Of a stretch of DNA of 64,000 bases, positions 18,319 to 30,135 are shown piece after piece. The DNA comes from Mycolicibacterium sp. ND9-15. Lineage in GTDB: Bacteria > Actinomycetota > Actinomycetes > Mycobacteriales > Mycobacteriaceae. The translations under genes were made by a program, and so were the position numbers. Under the pieces are notes generated by a model. The model did no database searches. It saw nothing but the letters and a program-made list of their open reading frames with translations, and had not been told where the DNA came from. The stretch lies in NCBI RefSeq assembly GCF_035918395.1, contig NZ_CP142362.1, positions 161,501 through 225,500 on the forward strand. Direction: 5' to 3'. Position 1 is the first letter of the stretch. Each line of letters begins with the position of its first letter.

Positions 18319-21300
18319 TTGGCGATCGCGACCTTCACGCCGTCACCGATCTCGCTGCCGTCCGCCGGCTCACCGAAATCGAAGCTGGTCGCGAGTATTT
18401 CGCGCGCGATCAGGTCACGGTGCGTGCGGGCCCACGCCTCCCGCTCCTCGGGCACGGATATCACCACCGAGATCCGGTCGGACACATCGAGGCCCGTGGA
18501 CTTACGCAGATCCTGCAGCTCACGGATGCGGTCCTTGGCCCAGCCCTCGGCCTCCAACTCCTCGGTGACAGTGCCGTCGAGCACCACCAGCCCGGCCCCG
18601 TCGGACAGCGCCGCGGTGGATTCCGCATCGGCGGCGACCAGCCGCGAGCTGTACTCCCCGGGCTGCAACACCGCCGGGCCCGCGGTCAGTGTGCCGTCGG
18701 CGTTGACGACGGCCTCCCCCGCCTTGACGGCCTTGATCGCCGCTTGCACGTCCTTGCCCAGCCGCGGACCCGCGACGCGGGCGTCGACGGTCAACTCGAA
18801 CCGGCCGTAGGTGTCGATGTCGTCGGTGAGCTCGACGGCCTTGACGTTCAGCTCGTCGGCGATCAGGTCGGTGAACGGCGCCAGGCGCTGTGGGTCATCC
18901 ACGGCCACAGTCAGTTTCGGTAGCGGCAATCGTACGCGCAGCCTCTTGGCCTTGCGGAGCGACAACCCGGTCGACGCCACCTCCCGCACCTGGTCCATCG
19001 TCGCGACCAACTCGGGGTCTGCGGGCACCACGCCTTCCCCGGGCCAGTCGGTCAGGTGCACCGAGCGCTCACCGGTGATCCCGCGCCAGATGACCTCGGT
19101 GATCAACGGAAGCAGCGGAGCCGCCAGTCGGGCGGTCACCTCCAACACCGTGTGCAGGGTGTCGATGGCATCCGGATCCTCCTCCCAGAACCGCGAACGA
19201 GACCGTCGCACATACCAATTGGTCAATGCCTCGGTGAACTGCCGCAACTCGTCACAGGCGCCCGAGATGTCGCAGACATCCAGCGACGCGGTGAGGTCGT
19301 CGCGCAGCACGGCGAGCTTGGCCATGATGTAACGGTCGAGCACGTGCGTGGAGTCCGTACGCCACACGCCCTTCCTGGGCGCGTACAACGCCAGGAACGT
19401 GTAGGCGTTCCACAGCGGCAGCAGCACCTGGCGGACACCTTCGCGAATGCCCTGTTCGGTCACGATCAGGTTGCCGCCACGCAGGATCGGCGAGGCCATC
19501 AGGAACCAGCGCATCGCATCCGACCCGTCGCGGTCGAACACCTCGGTCACGTCGGGATAGTTGCGTAGCGACTTGCTCATCTTCTGGCCGTCGTTGCCGA
19601 GCACGATCCCGTGCGCCACACAGGTTTTGAAAGCCGGCTTGTCGAACAGCGCGGTGGCCAGGACGTGCAGCGTGTAGAACCAGCCACGGGTCTGGCCGAT
19701 GTACTCCACGATGAAGTCACCGGGAAAATGCGAGTCGAACCAGTCCTGGTTCTCGAACGGATAGTGCACCTGGGCGTACGGCATCGAACCCGAGTCGAAC
19801 CAGACGTCGAACACGTCCTCGATGCGGCGCATCGTCGACTTTCCGGTCGGGTCGTCGGGGTTGGGCCGGGTGAGCTCGTCGATGTACGGCCGGTGCAGAT
19901 CGCTGGGGCGCACCCCGAAGTCGCGCTCCAGTTCATCGAGGCTGCCGTAGACGTCGATACGCGGATACGCCGGATCGTCGGACTTCCAGACCGGAATCGG
20001 CGTGCCCCAGTAGCGGTTTCGCGAGATAGACCAGTCGCGGGCGCCGGCCAGCCACTTGCCGAACTGACCGTCCTTGACGTGTTCGGGATACCAGGTGATC
20101 TGCTGGTTCAACTCCACCATCCGGTCGCGGAACTCGGTGACCTTGACGAACCACGAGGACACCGCGCGGTAGATCAGGGGGTTGCGGCAGCGCCAGCAGT
20201 GCGGATAGGAGTGCTCGTAGGTCTCGTGACGCAGCAGCACGGCGCCGTTGAGGGCTGCCGAGCCGGCCTGATTCTTCAGGTCGCGGATGATCTGCGGGTT
20301 GGCGTCGAAGACGTGCTGTCCCGCGTAGTCGGGCACGGTCGCGTCGAACCGGCCCTTGGAGTCCACCGGTGTGACGGCCTCGATGCCCGCGGCCTGCGCG
20401 GTGAGCATGTCGTCTTCGCCGTACGCCGGCGACATGTGCACGATGCCGGTGCCGTCCTCGGTGCTGACGAAGTCCGCGGCTAGCACCCGAAACGACTGGG
20501 GCGCATCGGCGAAGTACGGGAACGGCGGCAGATAGCGGATCCCGAGCAGATCGCGACCGGAACAGGTGGCCAGCACCTCCGGCTCCTCGCCCAATTCGCG
20601 GGCGTAGGCGGCCAGGCGCGCCTCGGCCAACACGTACCGCCGGCCGTCGGGGGCGGCCACCTGTACGTAGGTGACGTCGGGGTGCACCGCGACGGCCTGG
20701 TTGGACGGCAGGGTCCACGGAGTGGTGGTCCAGATCAGCAGGTGACTGCCGCCCAGCGCACCATCACTGACCTGGAAGCCCACGGTGATCGCCGGATCCT
20801 GACGGCTCTGGTAGACGTCGTCGTCCATCCGCAGTTCATGGCTGGACAACGGGGTCTCGTCGTTCCAGCAGTACGGCAGCACGCGGTTCCCCTCATACGC
20901 AAGACCCTTGTCCCACAATTGTTTGAACGCCCAGATCACCGACTCCATGAACTCGGGTTCGAGGGTCTTGTAGTCGTTGTCGAAGTCCACCCAGCGGGCC
21001 TGCCGGGTCACATAGGCGCGCCATTCGTCGGTGTACTTGAGCACCGAGGCGCGGCAGGCGTCGTTGAACTTCTCGATGCCCATCTTTTCGATCTGCGCCT
21101 TGTCGGTGATTCCGAGCTGGCGCTGGACCTCGAGTTCGGCGGGCAGGCCGTGGGTGTCCCAGCCGAACCGGCGTTCCACCTTGTAGCCGCGCATGGTGCG
21201 ATACCGCGGCACGATGTCCTTGACGTAGCCGGTGAGCAGGTGCCCGTAGTGGGGCAGTCCGTTGGCGAACGGCGGACCGTCGTAGAAGACGTACTCCGGG

Positions 21301-21422
21301 GCGTCGTCGCGGCGCGCGATGCTGGCGCGGAAGGTGTCGTCGCGGTCCCAGTATTCGAGGACGTCGGCCTCCAGCGCCGGGAACTTCGGCGCACCGGCGG
21401 TCGGCTTCGGGTAGGCGGTCAT
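18312..21422 (-). CDS. ileS: Isoleucyl-tRNA synthetase
   Basis: 1036 residues, the eukaryote-like long form found in actinobacteria. Class I motifs: [17 protein letters not shown] (HIGH equivalent) and [18 protein letters not shown] (KMSKS). The editing domain is seen in [22 protein letters not shown] and [16 protein letters not shown]. The zinc-free anticodon and C-terminal domains complete the protein. It charges tRNA-Ile. ATG start with AGGAG nearby; a T-box leader upstream couples translation to tRNA-Ile charging. Confidence 0.98.
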   Translation of the reverse strand: MTAYPKPTAGAPKFPALEADVLEYWDRDDTFRASIARRDDAPEYVFYDGPPFANGLPHYGHLLTGYVKDIVPRYRTMRGYKVERRFGWDTHGLPAELEVQRQLGITDKAQIEKMGIEKFNDACRASVLKYTDEWRAYVTRQARWVDFDNDYKTLEPEFMESVIWAFKQLWDKGLAYEGNRVLPYCWNDETPLSSHELRMDDDVYQSRQDPAITVGFQVSDGALGGSHLLIWTTTPWTLPSNQAVAVHPDVTYVQVAAPDGRRYVLAEARLAAYARELGEEPEVLATCSGRDLLGIRYLPPFPYFADAPQSFRVLAADFVSTEDGTGIVHMSPAYGEDDMLTAQAAGIEAVTPVDSKGRFDATVPDYAGQHVFDANPQIIRDLKNQAGSAALNGAVLLRHETYEHSYPHCWRCRNPLIYRAVSSWFVKVTEFRDRMVELNQQITWYPEHVKDGQFGKWLAGARDWSISRNRYWGTPIPVWKSDDPAYPRIDVYGSLDELERDFGVRPSDLHRPYIDELTRPNPDDPTGKSTMRRIEDVFDVWFDSGSMPYAQVHYPFENQDWFDSHFPGDFIVEYIGQTRGWFYTLHVLATALFDKPAFKTCVAHGIVLGNDGQKMSKSLRNYPDVTEVFDRDGSDAMRWFLMASPILRGGNLIVTEQGIREGVRQVLLPLWNAYTFLALYAPRKGVWRTDSTHVLDRYIMAKLAVLRDDLTASLDVCDISGACDELRQFTEALTNWYVRRSRSRFWEEDPDAIDTLHTVLEVTARLAAPLLPLITEVIWRGITGERSVHLTDWPGEGVVPADPELVATMDQVREVASTGLSLRKAKRLRVRLPLPKLTVAVDDPQRLAPFTDLIADELNVKAVELTDDIDTYGRFELTVDARVAGPRLGKDVQAAIKAVKAGEAVVNADGTLTAGPAVLQPGEYSSRLVAADAESTAALSDGAGLVVLDGTVTEELEAEGWAKDRIRELQDLRKSTGLDVSDRISVVISVPEEREAWARTHRDLIAREILATSFDFGEPADGSEIGDGVKVAIAKA

Positions 21423-21670
21423 AGCTCCTGTGCCTCTTGTGGGCCTCCAGACTCGGAAACCTCAGGTTCGTCAAGGCACGGGGACGACGTTGCGCGCTGG
21501 TGCGCGGCGCCGCGGTACCACCCCGCTTGCGCACCCCGAGGAAGGGGCGCGCCGCTCGCTTCGGGCGATGACGGACCCACCCGTTCGGGTCTACTGGGCT
21601 CGGACCGGCCGAAGACGAATGGTGTCGAGCTGTTCTTCCGAAGGCTCCCCGGTGATTGCCGGATCCAAGC
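21423..21670 (-). promoter_or_regulatory. T-box riboswitch in the ileS leader
   Basis: The minus strand carries the canonical T-box word GGGGTGGTACCGCG (21524-21511), which pairs with the NCCA end of uncharged tRNA. About 130 nt upstream, the sequence ATCACCGGGGAGCCTTCGG (from 21656) offers an AUC isoleucine specifier and the short stem I/stem II region of actinobacterial ileS T-boxes. No terminator with a U-tract is seen before the ATG, and the AGGAG lies inside the leader's 3' part, so control of translation initiation (the actinobacterial class) is expected. Boundaries are approximate. Confidence 0.85.
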
Positions 21671-21692
21671 CGTTGAAGTCGATCTTACCGAG

Positions 21693-22337
21693 TCAGTTCG
21701 GCGGCGATGCGTCCGAAGTCATCTCGACGAGCGCGAGCGGGAACTGTTCGGCCAGCTCCTCGATCGTGTAGTGCTCGAACCTGCTCGTGTCGTACCACCA
21801 ATCGACTTGCACGCGACCGCCGGTGCGGTACACCCGCACCTCCAACGCGTGGCCGAGCCCCGGCGGGGTGTCCTGCACCGGCACGTTCTCCGCAGGCAAC
21901 TCGCCGATGTAGTTGAAGTACACCTCTGGTGAAACGGCCGCATCGCGTTCCGACGCGACGGCCAGCGTGCGGTGCACGGACGCCAGCACCTCGGTCGCAC
22001 CGGCCTGCTGCGCCGTCGCGCACACCAGGGGCACCGCGTCGAGCAGGCAGCCGCGCTCGCTGGCGATGTCGACTGGCACCACCCCGTCGCCCAGTGTGCG
22101 CGCGAGCGCCCTGGTCAGCGCGGCGAGCAGGATTTCGTCGGCCGGCACGGCGAGCCACTGGGTGGCGCCGTCCAGTTCGGCCGTCAACTCGTCGCTGGCG
22201 GGCGTGGGCACTTTGACCATGCCCGCGGAACGCGGGGCTTCGGCGGGGTCGTAGTCCGTGATCCGGACTGTTGCCGCAGCAAAATCGCCGAGTGGGCGCA
22301 CAACTCCGGTCGGCGAAGCCAGGTAGGGAGCAGCCAT
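21693..22337 (-). CDS. Stand-alone, degenerate NRPS condensation-like protein
   Basis: 214 residues from the ATG at 22337. It resembles the C-terminal half of a nonribosomal peptide synthetase condensation/epimerisation domain: VSPEVYFNYIGELP, a GLGHALEVRVYRTGGRVQVDWWYDTSRFEHYTIEELAEQF ending. The catalytic HHxxxDG motif is absent, so peptide-bond formation is unlikely; a binding or acyl-handling role is only inference. A 30-kb synthetase cluster is not nearby. No clear ribosome-binding site. It shares a 136-bp divergent upstream region with the HTH regulator. Confidence 0.7.
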   Translation of the reverse strand: MAAPYLASPTGVVRPLGDFAAATVRITDYDPAEAPRSAGMVKVPTPASDELTAELDGATQWLAVPADEILLAALTRALARTLGDGVVPVDIASERGCLLDAVPLVCATAQQAGATEVLASVHRTLAVASERDAAVSPEVYFNYIGELPAENVPVQDTPPGLGHALEVRVYRTGGRVQVDWWYDTSRFEHYTIEELAEQFPLALVEMTSDASPPN

Positions 22338-22359
22338 GGTTCCGAAGATAGCCCAGGTG

Positions 22360-22373
22360 TCCCATAAATGGGA
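22360..22373. promoter_or_regulatory. 14-bp palindrome between divergent genes
   Basis: TCCCATAAATGGGA, 6-bp arms with a 2-bp centre, 22 bp before the condensation-like gene. Placement suits an operator for that gene. Confidence 0.4.
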
Positions 22374-22410
22374 GAGGCCTCCCAACAGTGTGACGCCAGT
22401 GTCAATTTAG

Positions 22411-22429
22411 GCAAACTTTTCCAGTTTGC
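22411..22429. promoter_or_regulatory. 19-bp inverted repeat, candidate operator of the HTH regulator
   Basis: GCAAACT-N5-AGTTTGC, perfect 7-bp arms. It sits about 33 bp upstream of the -10 hexamer of the HTH gene, in the divergent region, a typical place for an autoregulatory site. Confidence 0.45.
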
Positions 22430-22461
22430 GGACGGTACTGCCCGAACCCGAGCCCTTTCGT

Positions 22462-22467
22462 TACAGT
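22462..22467 (+). promoter_or_regulatory. -10 hexamer for the HTH regulator gene
   Basis: TACAGT, 6 nt before GTG 22474, without a Shine-Dalgarno sequence; supports this start and a leaderless mRNA. Confidence 0.5.
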
Positions 22468-22473
22468 GGGTGG

Positions 22474-22845
22474 GTGCCCCGGACGGACGAGAACGGCAGA
22501 CAACTCAAGGCCCTGCTCGACTACCTGCTCGACGGGGACATCGACGCGAAGGACATCTACGACGCCCTGGGCACGTCGAGCAGCACGTACTACCGGCGGA
22601 TCAAAGAAGCCGACTATCCGGACGCCGAGGAGCTGCGGCGAGTCGCCGACCGGTTCGGCCTGAGCTATCCCGACCTGCAGATCAGATTCGGCCTGATGAC
22701 CAGGCAGGAAGTGCTGAGCTACGTCGAATTCCTGCAGCGCACAACCGGATCGACGCAGACCGCCGTGCGGGAGGCGACCAAGGCCCGCACCCGGATTCCC
22801 CGCCTTTCCGAACTGCGGCCGCGCAGTGACGCTCCGCCGCTTTAA
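22474..22845 (+). CDS. Helix-turn-helix transcriptional regulator
   Basis: 123 residues. A helix-turn-helix with a phage-repressor-like look spans about residues 20-70: DAKDIYDALGTSSSTYYRRIKEADYP, then AEELRRVADRFGLSYPDLQIRFGL. Annotated relatives in mycobacteria are sometimes called immunity repressors. A Ser/Thr/Arg-rich C-terminal tail probably is disordered. GTG start, leaderless by position of the -10. A seven-helix membrane protein gene follows after 44 bp, and the two may form an operon. The regulated genes are probably itself and its neighbours. Confidence 0.8.
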   Translation: MPRTDENGRQLKALLDYLLDGDIDAKDIYDALGTSSSTYYRRIKEADYPDAEELRRVADRFGLSYPDLQIRFGLMTRQEVLSYVEFLQRTTGSTQTAVREATKARTRIPRLSELRPRSDAPPL

Positions 22846-22889
22846 CCGTAGACTTTGCTGAGTACCACAGCAGCTCAAAGGCAACGCTC

Positions 22890-23627
22890 ATGGCTTTGGC
22901 GACACTCATCGCGATAACGCTTAGCTGTATCGCGTGGAGCCTGTGGATTCGCCGCGTCACCTGGTCGTCAAGGTGGGAGGTCGCGGCCACTCTCAACATC
23001 GCGCTACAAGGCATGGCAGTGGTGTTGATGTCGCCCTGGGCCTCCGAAACGCTCGGTGTGGCACTGCACGCGCTGACGGGCAAGTGGAACCTCGAAGACT
23101 TCATCGGCCACGACTGCTACATCGTCGCCGCGTCGGCCGTCGTCTACAACGCGCTCGGCCGGCTGCAGGACGACCATCTGCTCCAGAGGTCGTTCAAGAA
23201 GTACGTGGAGTTGCCGGCCACTTTGTGTATCCCGCTGCTCCTGTTCACCTTCTCCGTCGGCAACGGCGCGCGGATCTACAAGCCGGACTTCTTCCAGGTG
23301 CCGACAGACTTCTGGCTCAACACCTATTGGCTGATCCTGTGCGGCATCCTGATCTACCTGTTGGGCTATGGCAGCAGGGCCCTGCTGATACTGCGCACGG
23401 ACCCGCGGTCGCGCAAAATCGCCAACGTGTACTTGATCTCGTGCGCCGCGGGCATCGCCGCGTGCATCGTCCGGCTGCTCACCGCCTACATCCCCGCGCT
23501 GCAGCAGCTCGACGCGGGCACGACGCTGGTTTGGGTGTTCGCCTGCATGTGCGGCGCGGGTTTCGCGCTCACCTCGGCGGAGTCCTGGCGGCAGAAGACC
23601 AAGTGGTTCAGCAGCGCGTCCAACTGA
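22890..23627 (+). CDS. Seven-transmembrane-helix protein of unknown function
   Basis: 245 residues. Hydrophobic segments at about 2-20, 32-50, 74-90, 109-126, 143-165, 178-196 and 210-228. Conserved-looking polar/aromatic residues between helices (WNLEDFIGHDCYIV, KPDFFQVPTDFWLNTYW) hint at a binding site rather than a simple anchor. No transporter, protease or polysaccharide-export signature is recognised. The gene is downstream of, and probably co-transcribed with, the HTH regulator; a signal-sensing or immunity role is inference only. It is convergent with lipL, 7 bp apart. Confidence 0.75.
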   Translation: MALATLIAITLSCIAWSLWIRRVTWSSRWEVAATLNIALQGMAVVLMSPWASETLGVALHALTGKWNLEDFIGHDCYIVAASAVVYNALGRLQDDHLLQRSFKKYVELPATLCIPLLLFTFSVGNGARIYKPDFFQVPTDFWLNTYWLILCGILIYLLGYGSRALLILRTDPRSRKIANVYLISCAAGIAACIVRLLTAYIPALQQLDAGTTLVWVFACMCGAGFALTSAESWRQKTKWFSSASN

Positions 23628-23634
23628 TCGAGCG

Positions 23635-24912
23635 CTAGCCCGCGACGGGGCGCGGCACACCATAGAAGGGCGCGCCCAGGTCGGAAACCGGCTGATATCC
23701 GCGCCTGCGGGCCCGTGCGGCGTCACGCCGGATCAGCATCCCCAACCCGGCGAAGGCGGCCTGGTCGAGCACCATTCGCGTCAGCAGCCGATTGTGCACG
23801 AACCCGAACGACAGCCCGCTCGTCGGATCGGCCCAGCCGACGGATCCGGCAAGGCCGGCATGGCCGAAGCCGGCCATCAGCCCCGGCGGCACCGGCAGCG
23901 AGTGGTAGCCGAGGTGAAAGCTCAGCGGCACGAAGATGTTGCGATCCGGCCAGAAGCTCGGCCGCCTTCCGGTCAGCAGCGCGACCCGCTCCTCGGACAG
24001 GAACTGCTTGCCCTCCATGCGGCCGCCGTTGGCGATCGCGCCGTACATCTTGGCCAGGCTCCTGGCGGTCGCGACGCCGTTGGCCGCCGGGATCTCCGCG
24101 TCCAGGAACGGGGTGTCACCCTGGACGACGGACTTCATCCCGGGGAAGTACATCGAGCCGAACATCCCGGACACGCCCAGCGCCGCCAAGCGCGGGGCAA
24201 TGAAGTTGAAGACCGGGTTGGCCAGCGCGCTCTGCGGCGCCAGAATCTGCGCCGCGCGCGTCGGCGACTCGGCGGGCGGCCGACCCAGATGCAGCCCGTC
24301 GGTGTTGAGCGGCTCGGCCAGTTCCTCGCGGATCAGGTCGCGCATTCCCTTACCGGTGATCGCCCGGCCCAGTCCGGACATCAGCCAGCCGTAGGTCAGC
24401 GCGTGGTAGGCCTGGTGCCCGTGCAGCAGCTTGTTCACAGGCGCGGCGGCGACCCGCTCCTCCATCACCTGGTGGTCGAGCAGCTGGGCCTTGGTGCAGC
24501 CGTTGAGATGCGACAGTCCGGCCCGGTGCTGCATCACGTCGCGCACGGTGATGCCGGCCTTGCCGTTGGCCCCGAACTCGGGCCAGTACTCGGCGACGGG
24601 GGCGTCGTAGTCGATCAGGCCACGGTCGGCGAGGCGATGGACGACCGTCGACGCCATGCCCTTTGTGACTGAAAAGACCATGGCACCGGTGTCGGGGTTC
24701 CAGTACTGGGTGCCGCGGCGATCCGAGTAGCCGGTCCACACGTCGACGACGGGCTCGCCGTACAGGTATATCGACAGGGCGCCGCCGCCGTAGCGGCGCC
24801 CGGGGAACAGCCGAGAGAAACCGCGCAGGGTGCATGCGAAGTTCGAATCCGCCGCGCCCTGGATACCGTGCGGGATCGCGGCGCTGCGCTCCCGGCTTTC
24901 GACACCAGTCAC
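23635..24912 (-). CDS. lipL: Serine beta-lactamase-fold esterase
   Basis: 425 residues. Class C beta-lactamase/esterase family VIII: SxxK nucleophile in FSVTKGMAST, Tyr of the second motif in YHALTYGWLMSGL, and GHAGLAGSVGWADPTSGLSFGFVHN near the C-terminus. No signal peptide. M. tuberculosis LipL (Rv1497) occupies the same position next to meaB. It probably hydrolyses short-chain esters; the M. tuberculosis protein is described as a cell-associated esterase. Start GTG; a TAAATT hexamer lies 9 nt upstream. Confidence 0.88.
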   Translation of the reverse strand: MTGVESRERSAAIPHGIQGAADSNFACTLRGFSRLFPGRRYGGGALSIYLYGEPVVDVWTGYSDRRGTQYWNPDTGAMVFSVTKGMASTVVHRLADRGLIDYDAPVAEYWPEFGANGKAGITVRDVMQHRAGLSHLNGCTKAQLLDHQVMEERVAAAPVNKLLHGHQAYHALTYGWLMSGLGRAITGKGMRDLIREELAEPLNTDGLHLGRPPAESPTRAAQILAPQSALANPVFNFIAPRLAALGVSGMFGSMYFPGMKSVVQGDTPFLDAEIPAANGVATARSLAKMYGAIANGGRMEGKQFLSEERVALLTGRRPSFWPDRNIFVPLSFHLGYHSLPVPPGLMAGFGHAGLAGSVGWADPTSGLSFGFVHNRLLTRMVLDQAAFAGLGMLIRRDAARARRRGYQPVSDLGAPFYGVPRPVAG

Positions 24913-24959
24913 AATGCATTGAATTTACTCGTAACCCCGGCAAATAAACCCGGTGTTAC

Positions 24960-25952
24960 CTATTTGTTAACTCCGCGCACGTCAGCCGCGTCGAGAAGGT
25001 GCTGCGCAGCAAGCGCCGGGGTCAGCTCGCCGTCGCGGACCTGGCGCTCGATCTCGGCCCGGACCTCTTTCACCTTCGGATTCGACAGCACCCGGTCCAG
25101 CACCGTGTCCCGCACCATCGACCAGGTCCACTCGACTTGCTGGGCCCGCCGGCGGTTCTCGAACTCCCCCGCCTCCGTGAGCACCTCACGATGCTTGAGC
25201 ACGGTGGCCCACAGCTCCTCGAGGCCCTTTCCCTCCAGCGCACTCATCGTGAGGACGGGTGGACGCCATAGCGTTTCGCGCGGATAGATGAGGCGGATGG
25301 CCCCGGCGAGCTCGCGGGCCGCCCGCTTGGCCTCGATCGCGTGCTCACCGTCGGCTTTGTTCACCACCACGATGTCGGCGAGTTCGAGCACGCCCTTCTT
25401 GATTCCCTGCAGCTGGTCGCCGGTGCGGGCCAGGGTGAGGAACACGAAGGTGTCGACCATGTTGGCGACCGTCACCTCGGACTGCCCGACGCCGACAGTC
25501 TCGACCAGGACCACGTCGAAGCCCGCCGCCTCCAGCAGCACGATCGTCTCGCGGGTTGCCTTGGCGACGCCGCCCAGCGTGCCCGAGGTCGGTGACGGCC
25601 GGATGTAGGCATCGGGGTGCACCGCCAACCGCGCCATCCGGGTCTTGTCGCCGAGGATCGAGCCGCGGGTGCGTGTCGACGAGGGGTCGACCGCGAGCAC
25701 CGCGACCTTATGGCCCTGCTCGATCAGGTACATGCCGAGCGCCTCGATCGCCGTCGACTTCCCGACGCCGGGCACCCCGGTGATCCCGACGTGCAGCGCG
25801 TTACCCGCGTATGAGGTCAGACTCAGCAGCAGCTCCTGCGCCTGCTCGCGGTGGTCGACGCGCGTCGACTCCACCAGCGTGATGGCTCTTGCCAGGGCGG
25901 CGCGGTCGCCGTCCGCCACGGCGGACGAGAGGTCGGTGATCGGGTCGGCCAT
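24960..25952 (-). CDS. meaB: MeaB/ArgK GTPase, chaperone of methylmalonyl-CoA mutase
   Basis: 330 residues. G1 motif GVPGVGKSTAIE, switch region VDPSSTRTRGSILGDKTRM, G3 ETVGVGQSE and base-specificity NKAD. This G3E-family GTPase gates loading of, and protects, the adenosylcobalamin cofactor of methylmalonyl-CoA mutase. The ATG directly abuts the mutB stop (no gap), supporting co-translation. In M. tuberculosis a mazEF4 module lies between mutB and this gene, as I recall; here the genes are contiguous. Confidence 0.95.
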   Translation of the reverse strand: MADPITDLSSAVADGDRAALARAITLVESTRVDHREQAQELLLSLTSYAGNALHVGITGVPGVGKSTAIEALGMYLIEQGHKVAVLAVDPSSTRTRGSILGDKTRMARLAVHPDAYIRPSPTSGTLGGVAKATRETIVLLEAAGFDVVLVETVGVGQSEVTVANMVDTFVFLTLARTGDQLQGIKKGVLELADIVVVNKADGEHAIEAKRAARELAGAIRLIYPRETLWRPPVLTMSALEGKGLEELWATVLKHREVLTEAGEFENRRRAQQVEWTWSMVRDTVLDRVLSNPKVKEVRAEIERQVRDGELTPALAAQHLLDAADVRGVNK

Positions 25953-28220
<2,268 letters not shown>

Positions 28221-28221
28221 C

Positions 28222-30030
28222 TCAGGCCCCCAATCTGGTGAGCAGATCCGACAATGTGCCGACCGCGTCGATCTTCGCGGTCAGGTAGCCGTCCGGTTTC
28301 GAATCAGCCTCGGCGACAGCCTTTTCCGGCCCGGCCAGCAACACATGAGAGATGCCTGCCGCGCGGGCGGAGTCGACGGCGGCGGAGGCTTCGGCTCCGT
28401 ACCGCGCGTCGGTGCCGCAGATCACCGCGATTGTGGGCGTCTCGTCCGCCTCGGTCAGCGCCTCGATACCGCCCGAGGCGAGCAGATTCGTCACGAACGT
28501 GGTGCGCACGTTGTGTTCGGCGAGTGGGCCCAGCGGCAGGAGCAGCACTCTCGGTCTGACGCCGGTTTTTTCCAGGAAGGCATCGGAGCGGTCTCGCAGC
28601 GCCTCGAAGCCGGCGGCGTAGCGAATCACCCCCCGCAGCGAATCGCCCTGTGGCAACGGAGGTTCGGCGATATCAGGGAACTCGTTGACACCGGTCAACG
28701 CGGTGCGCCGGTGCGCGATGTCCTCGGCGCGGCGCTCGGCCACCTCGGCGATCCGGGCCGCCACGTGGTCGCGCGCCTGTTCGAAGCCGCCGCGCGACTC
28801 GATGTCCTGGAAGTGCTTCCACGCCTGTTCGGCGAGTTGCTCGGTGAGGTCCTCGACGTGCCAGGAACCCGCCGCGGGGTCGAGGACACGCCCGAGGTGC
28901 GACTCCTCGAGTAGCAGCAGCTGCGTATTGCGAGCCATCCGACGCGCGAAGCTCGCGGCCGTCCCCGGGAAGCCACCGGCGATCGCGACGTCGAACGGAT
29001 GAACTTGGATGGTGTCGGCTCCGCCGACGCCTGCCGAGAACGCGGCCACCGTGGTGCGCAGCAGGTTCACCCAGGGATCGCGCTTGGTCATCATCGGCAA
29101 CGAGGTCACGGCGTGCAGGGTCGCCGCCCCGTGCTCGGGCGCGCCGACCACCTCGGCCACCCTGGCCCACAGCCGGCGCGCGGCCCGCAGCTTCGCGATC
29201 GTCATGAACTGGTTGTCGTCGGCAGCGATGCGGAAGCTGATCTGGCGCAAGGCATCTGCCACCGAAATGCCGCTTCCGCCCAGCAGCCGCAGATAGCCGA
29301 CGCCTGCGGCCACCGAACCCGCCAGCTCCCAGGACGCGTTGGCGCCGAGGTTGTGGAACGCGGGACCGTCCACGGTGACGGCGCGGACGTGACCGCCGTA
29401 GTCGCCCAGTCTGGCAGCGATGGCCACGACGTCGCCGATCTCCGGTGCCTGGTGCGCGCTCAGGGGGCCGGTCAGCGGGTCGGCGCCGAAGTCGATCGAC
29501 AGGCGGGACCGCTGATCGGCGTCGAGATCGCTCAGCAACGCGAGCACCGCATCGGCCGCAGAAACGTAATCCGCCCCGGTGGTCTCGAACAGCACCGGAA
29601 CGAGATCGAGAAAGACACCGTCGAACAGCCGATCCAGTTCGGCCACAGGCACGCCCGTAGCGCCGGCGCGGATGACCAGAGCGCTGACCCCTTCGGTCAG
29701 TCCGAGCAACACCGCGCCGTTGTGTTCGGCGACGCTGCCGGGCCCGTTGGCCGGGAACGCCTCGGCCACCTTCCAGCCGGCCTTGACGTCGCGCAGCGCG
29801 TCGCCACCACGCACGAACGGCCACCGGCCGGGCAGCGGGGGTTCCGGCAGCTCGTCCAGGCTCGTGTACAGCGGATGGATAGCGAAGCCGTCGTAGGTCG
29901 GCGAGTCCAGCAGTCGCTCGGGTTCGGCGGGCAGATCGGCGGGATCCTGACGGATGCTCTTTGCCAGCACCCCGGCAACCGCTGAGCGCCAACGGTCTCG
30001 ATCGGCCTCGATCGCAGTGGGTTTCTGCAC
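28222..30030 (-). CDS. mutA: Methylmalonyl-CoA mutase, small subunit
   Basis: 602 residues. It has the mutase barrel fold ([53 protein letters not shown]) and a B12-like C-terminal domain that lacks the DxHxxG cobalt-binding motif, as expected of the non-catalytic subunit. It pairs with MutB. GTG start; TAGCCT 7 nt upstream suggests a leaderless mRNA and makes this the first gene of mutA-mutB-meaB. Confidence 0.96.
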   Translation of the reverse strand: MQKPTAIEADRDRWRSAVAGVLAKSIRQDPADLPAEPERLLDSPTYDGFAIHPLYTSLDELPEPPLPGRWPFVRGGDALRDVKAGWKVAEAFPANGPGSVAEHNGAVLLGLTEGVSALVIRAGATGVPVAELDRLFDGVFLDLVPVLFETTGADYVSAADAVLALLSDLDADQRSRLSIDFGADPLTGPLSAHQAPEIGDVVAIAARLGDYGGHVRAVTVDGPAFHNLGANASWELAGSVAAGVGYLRLLGGSGISVADALRQISFRIAADDNQFMTIAKLRAARRLWARVAEVVGAPEHGAATLHAVTSLPMMTKRDPWVNLLRTTVAAFSAGVGGADTIQVHPFDVAIAGGFPGTAASFARRMARNTQLLLLEESHLGRVLDPAAGSWHVEDLTEQLAEQAWKHFQDIESRGGFEQARDHVAARIAEVAERRAEDIAHRRTALTGVNEFPDIAEPPLPQGDSLRGVIRYAAGFEALRDRSDAFLEKTGVRPRVLLLPLGPLAEHNVRTTFVTNLLASGGIEALTEADETPTIAVICGTDARYGAEASAAVDSARAAGISHVLLAGPEKAVAEADSKPDGYLTAKIDAVGTLSDLLTRLGA

Positions 30031-30037
30031 GATTATC

Positions 30038-30043
30038 AGGCTA
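30038..30043 (-). promoter_or_regulatory. -10 hexamer for mutA-mutB-meaB
   Basis: TAGCCT on the minus strand, 7 nt before the mutA GTG. No Shine-Dalgarno sequence is present. Confidence 0.5.
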
Positions 30044-30121
30044 AATGATCGCGGTCACCCCGGTGTCCGCCGGGCAGCCGACTCACACCTCCGCCGATGG
30101 GTGACCTCCGCGGCGGTTCCG

Positions 30122-30127
30122 TAGTCT
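30122..30127 (+). promoter_or_regulatory. -10 hexamer for the TVP38-family gene
   Basis: TAGTCT, 8 nt before GTG 30136; favours this start over an upstream in-frame one at 30097. Confidence 0.45.
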
Positions 30128-30135
30128 TAGTAGGC

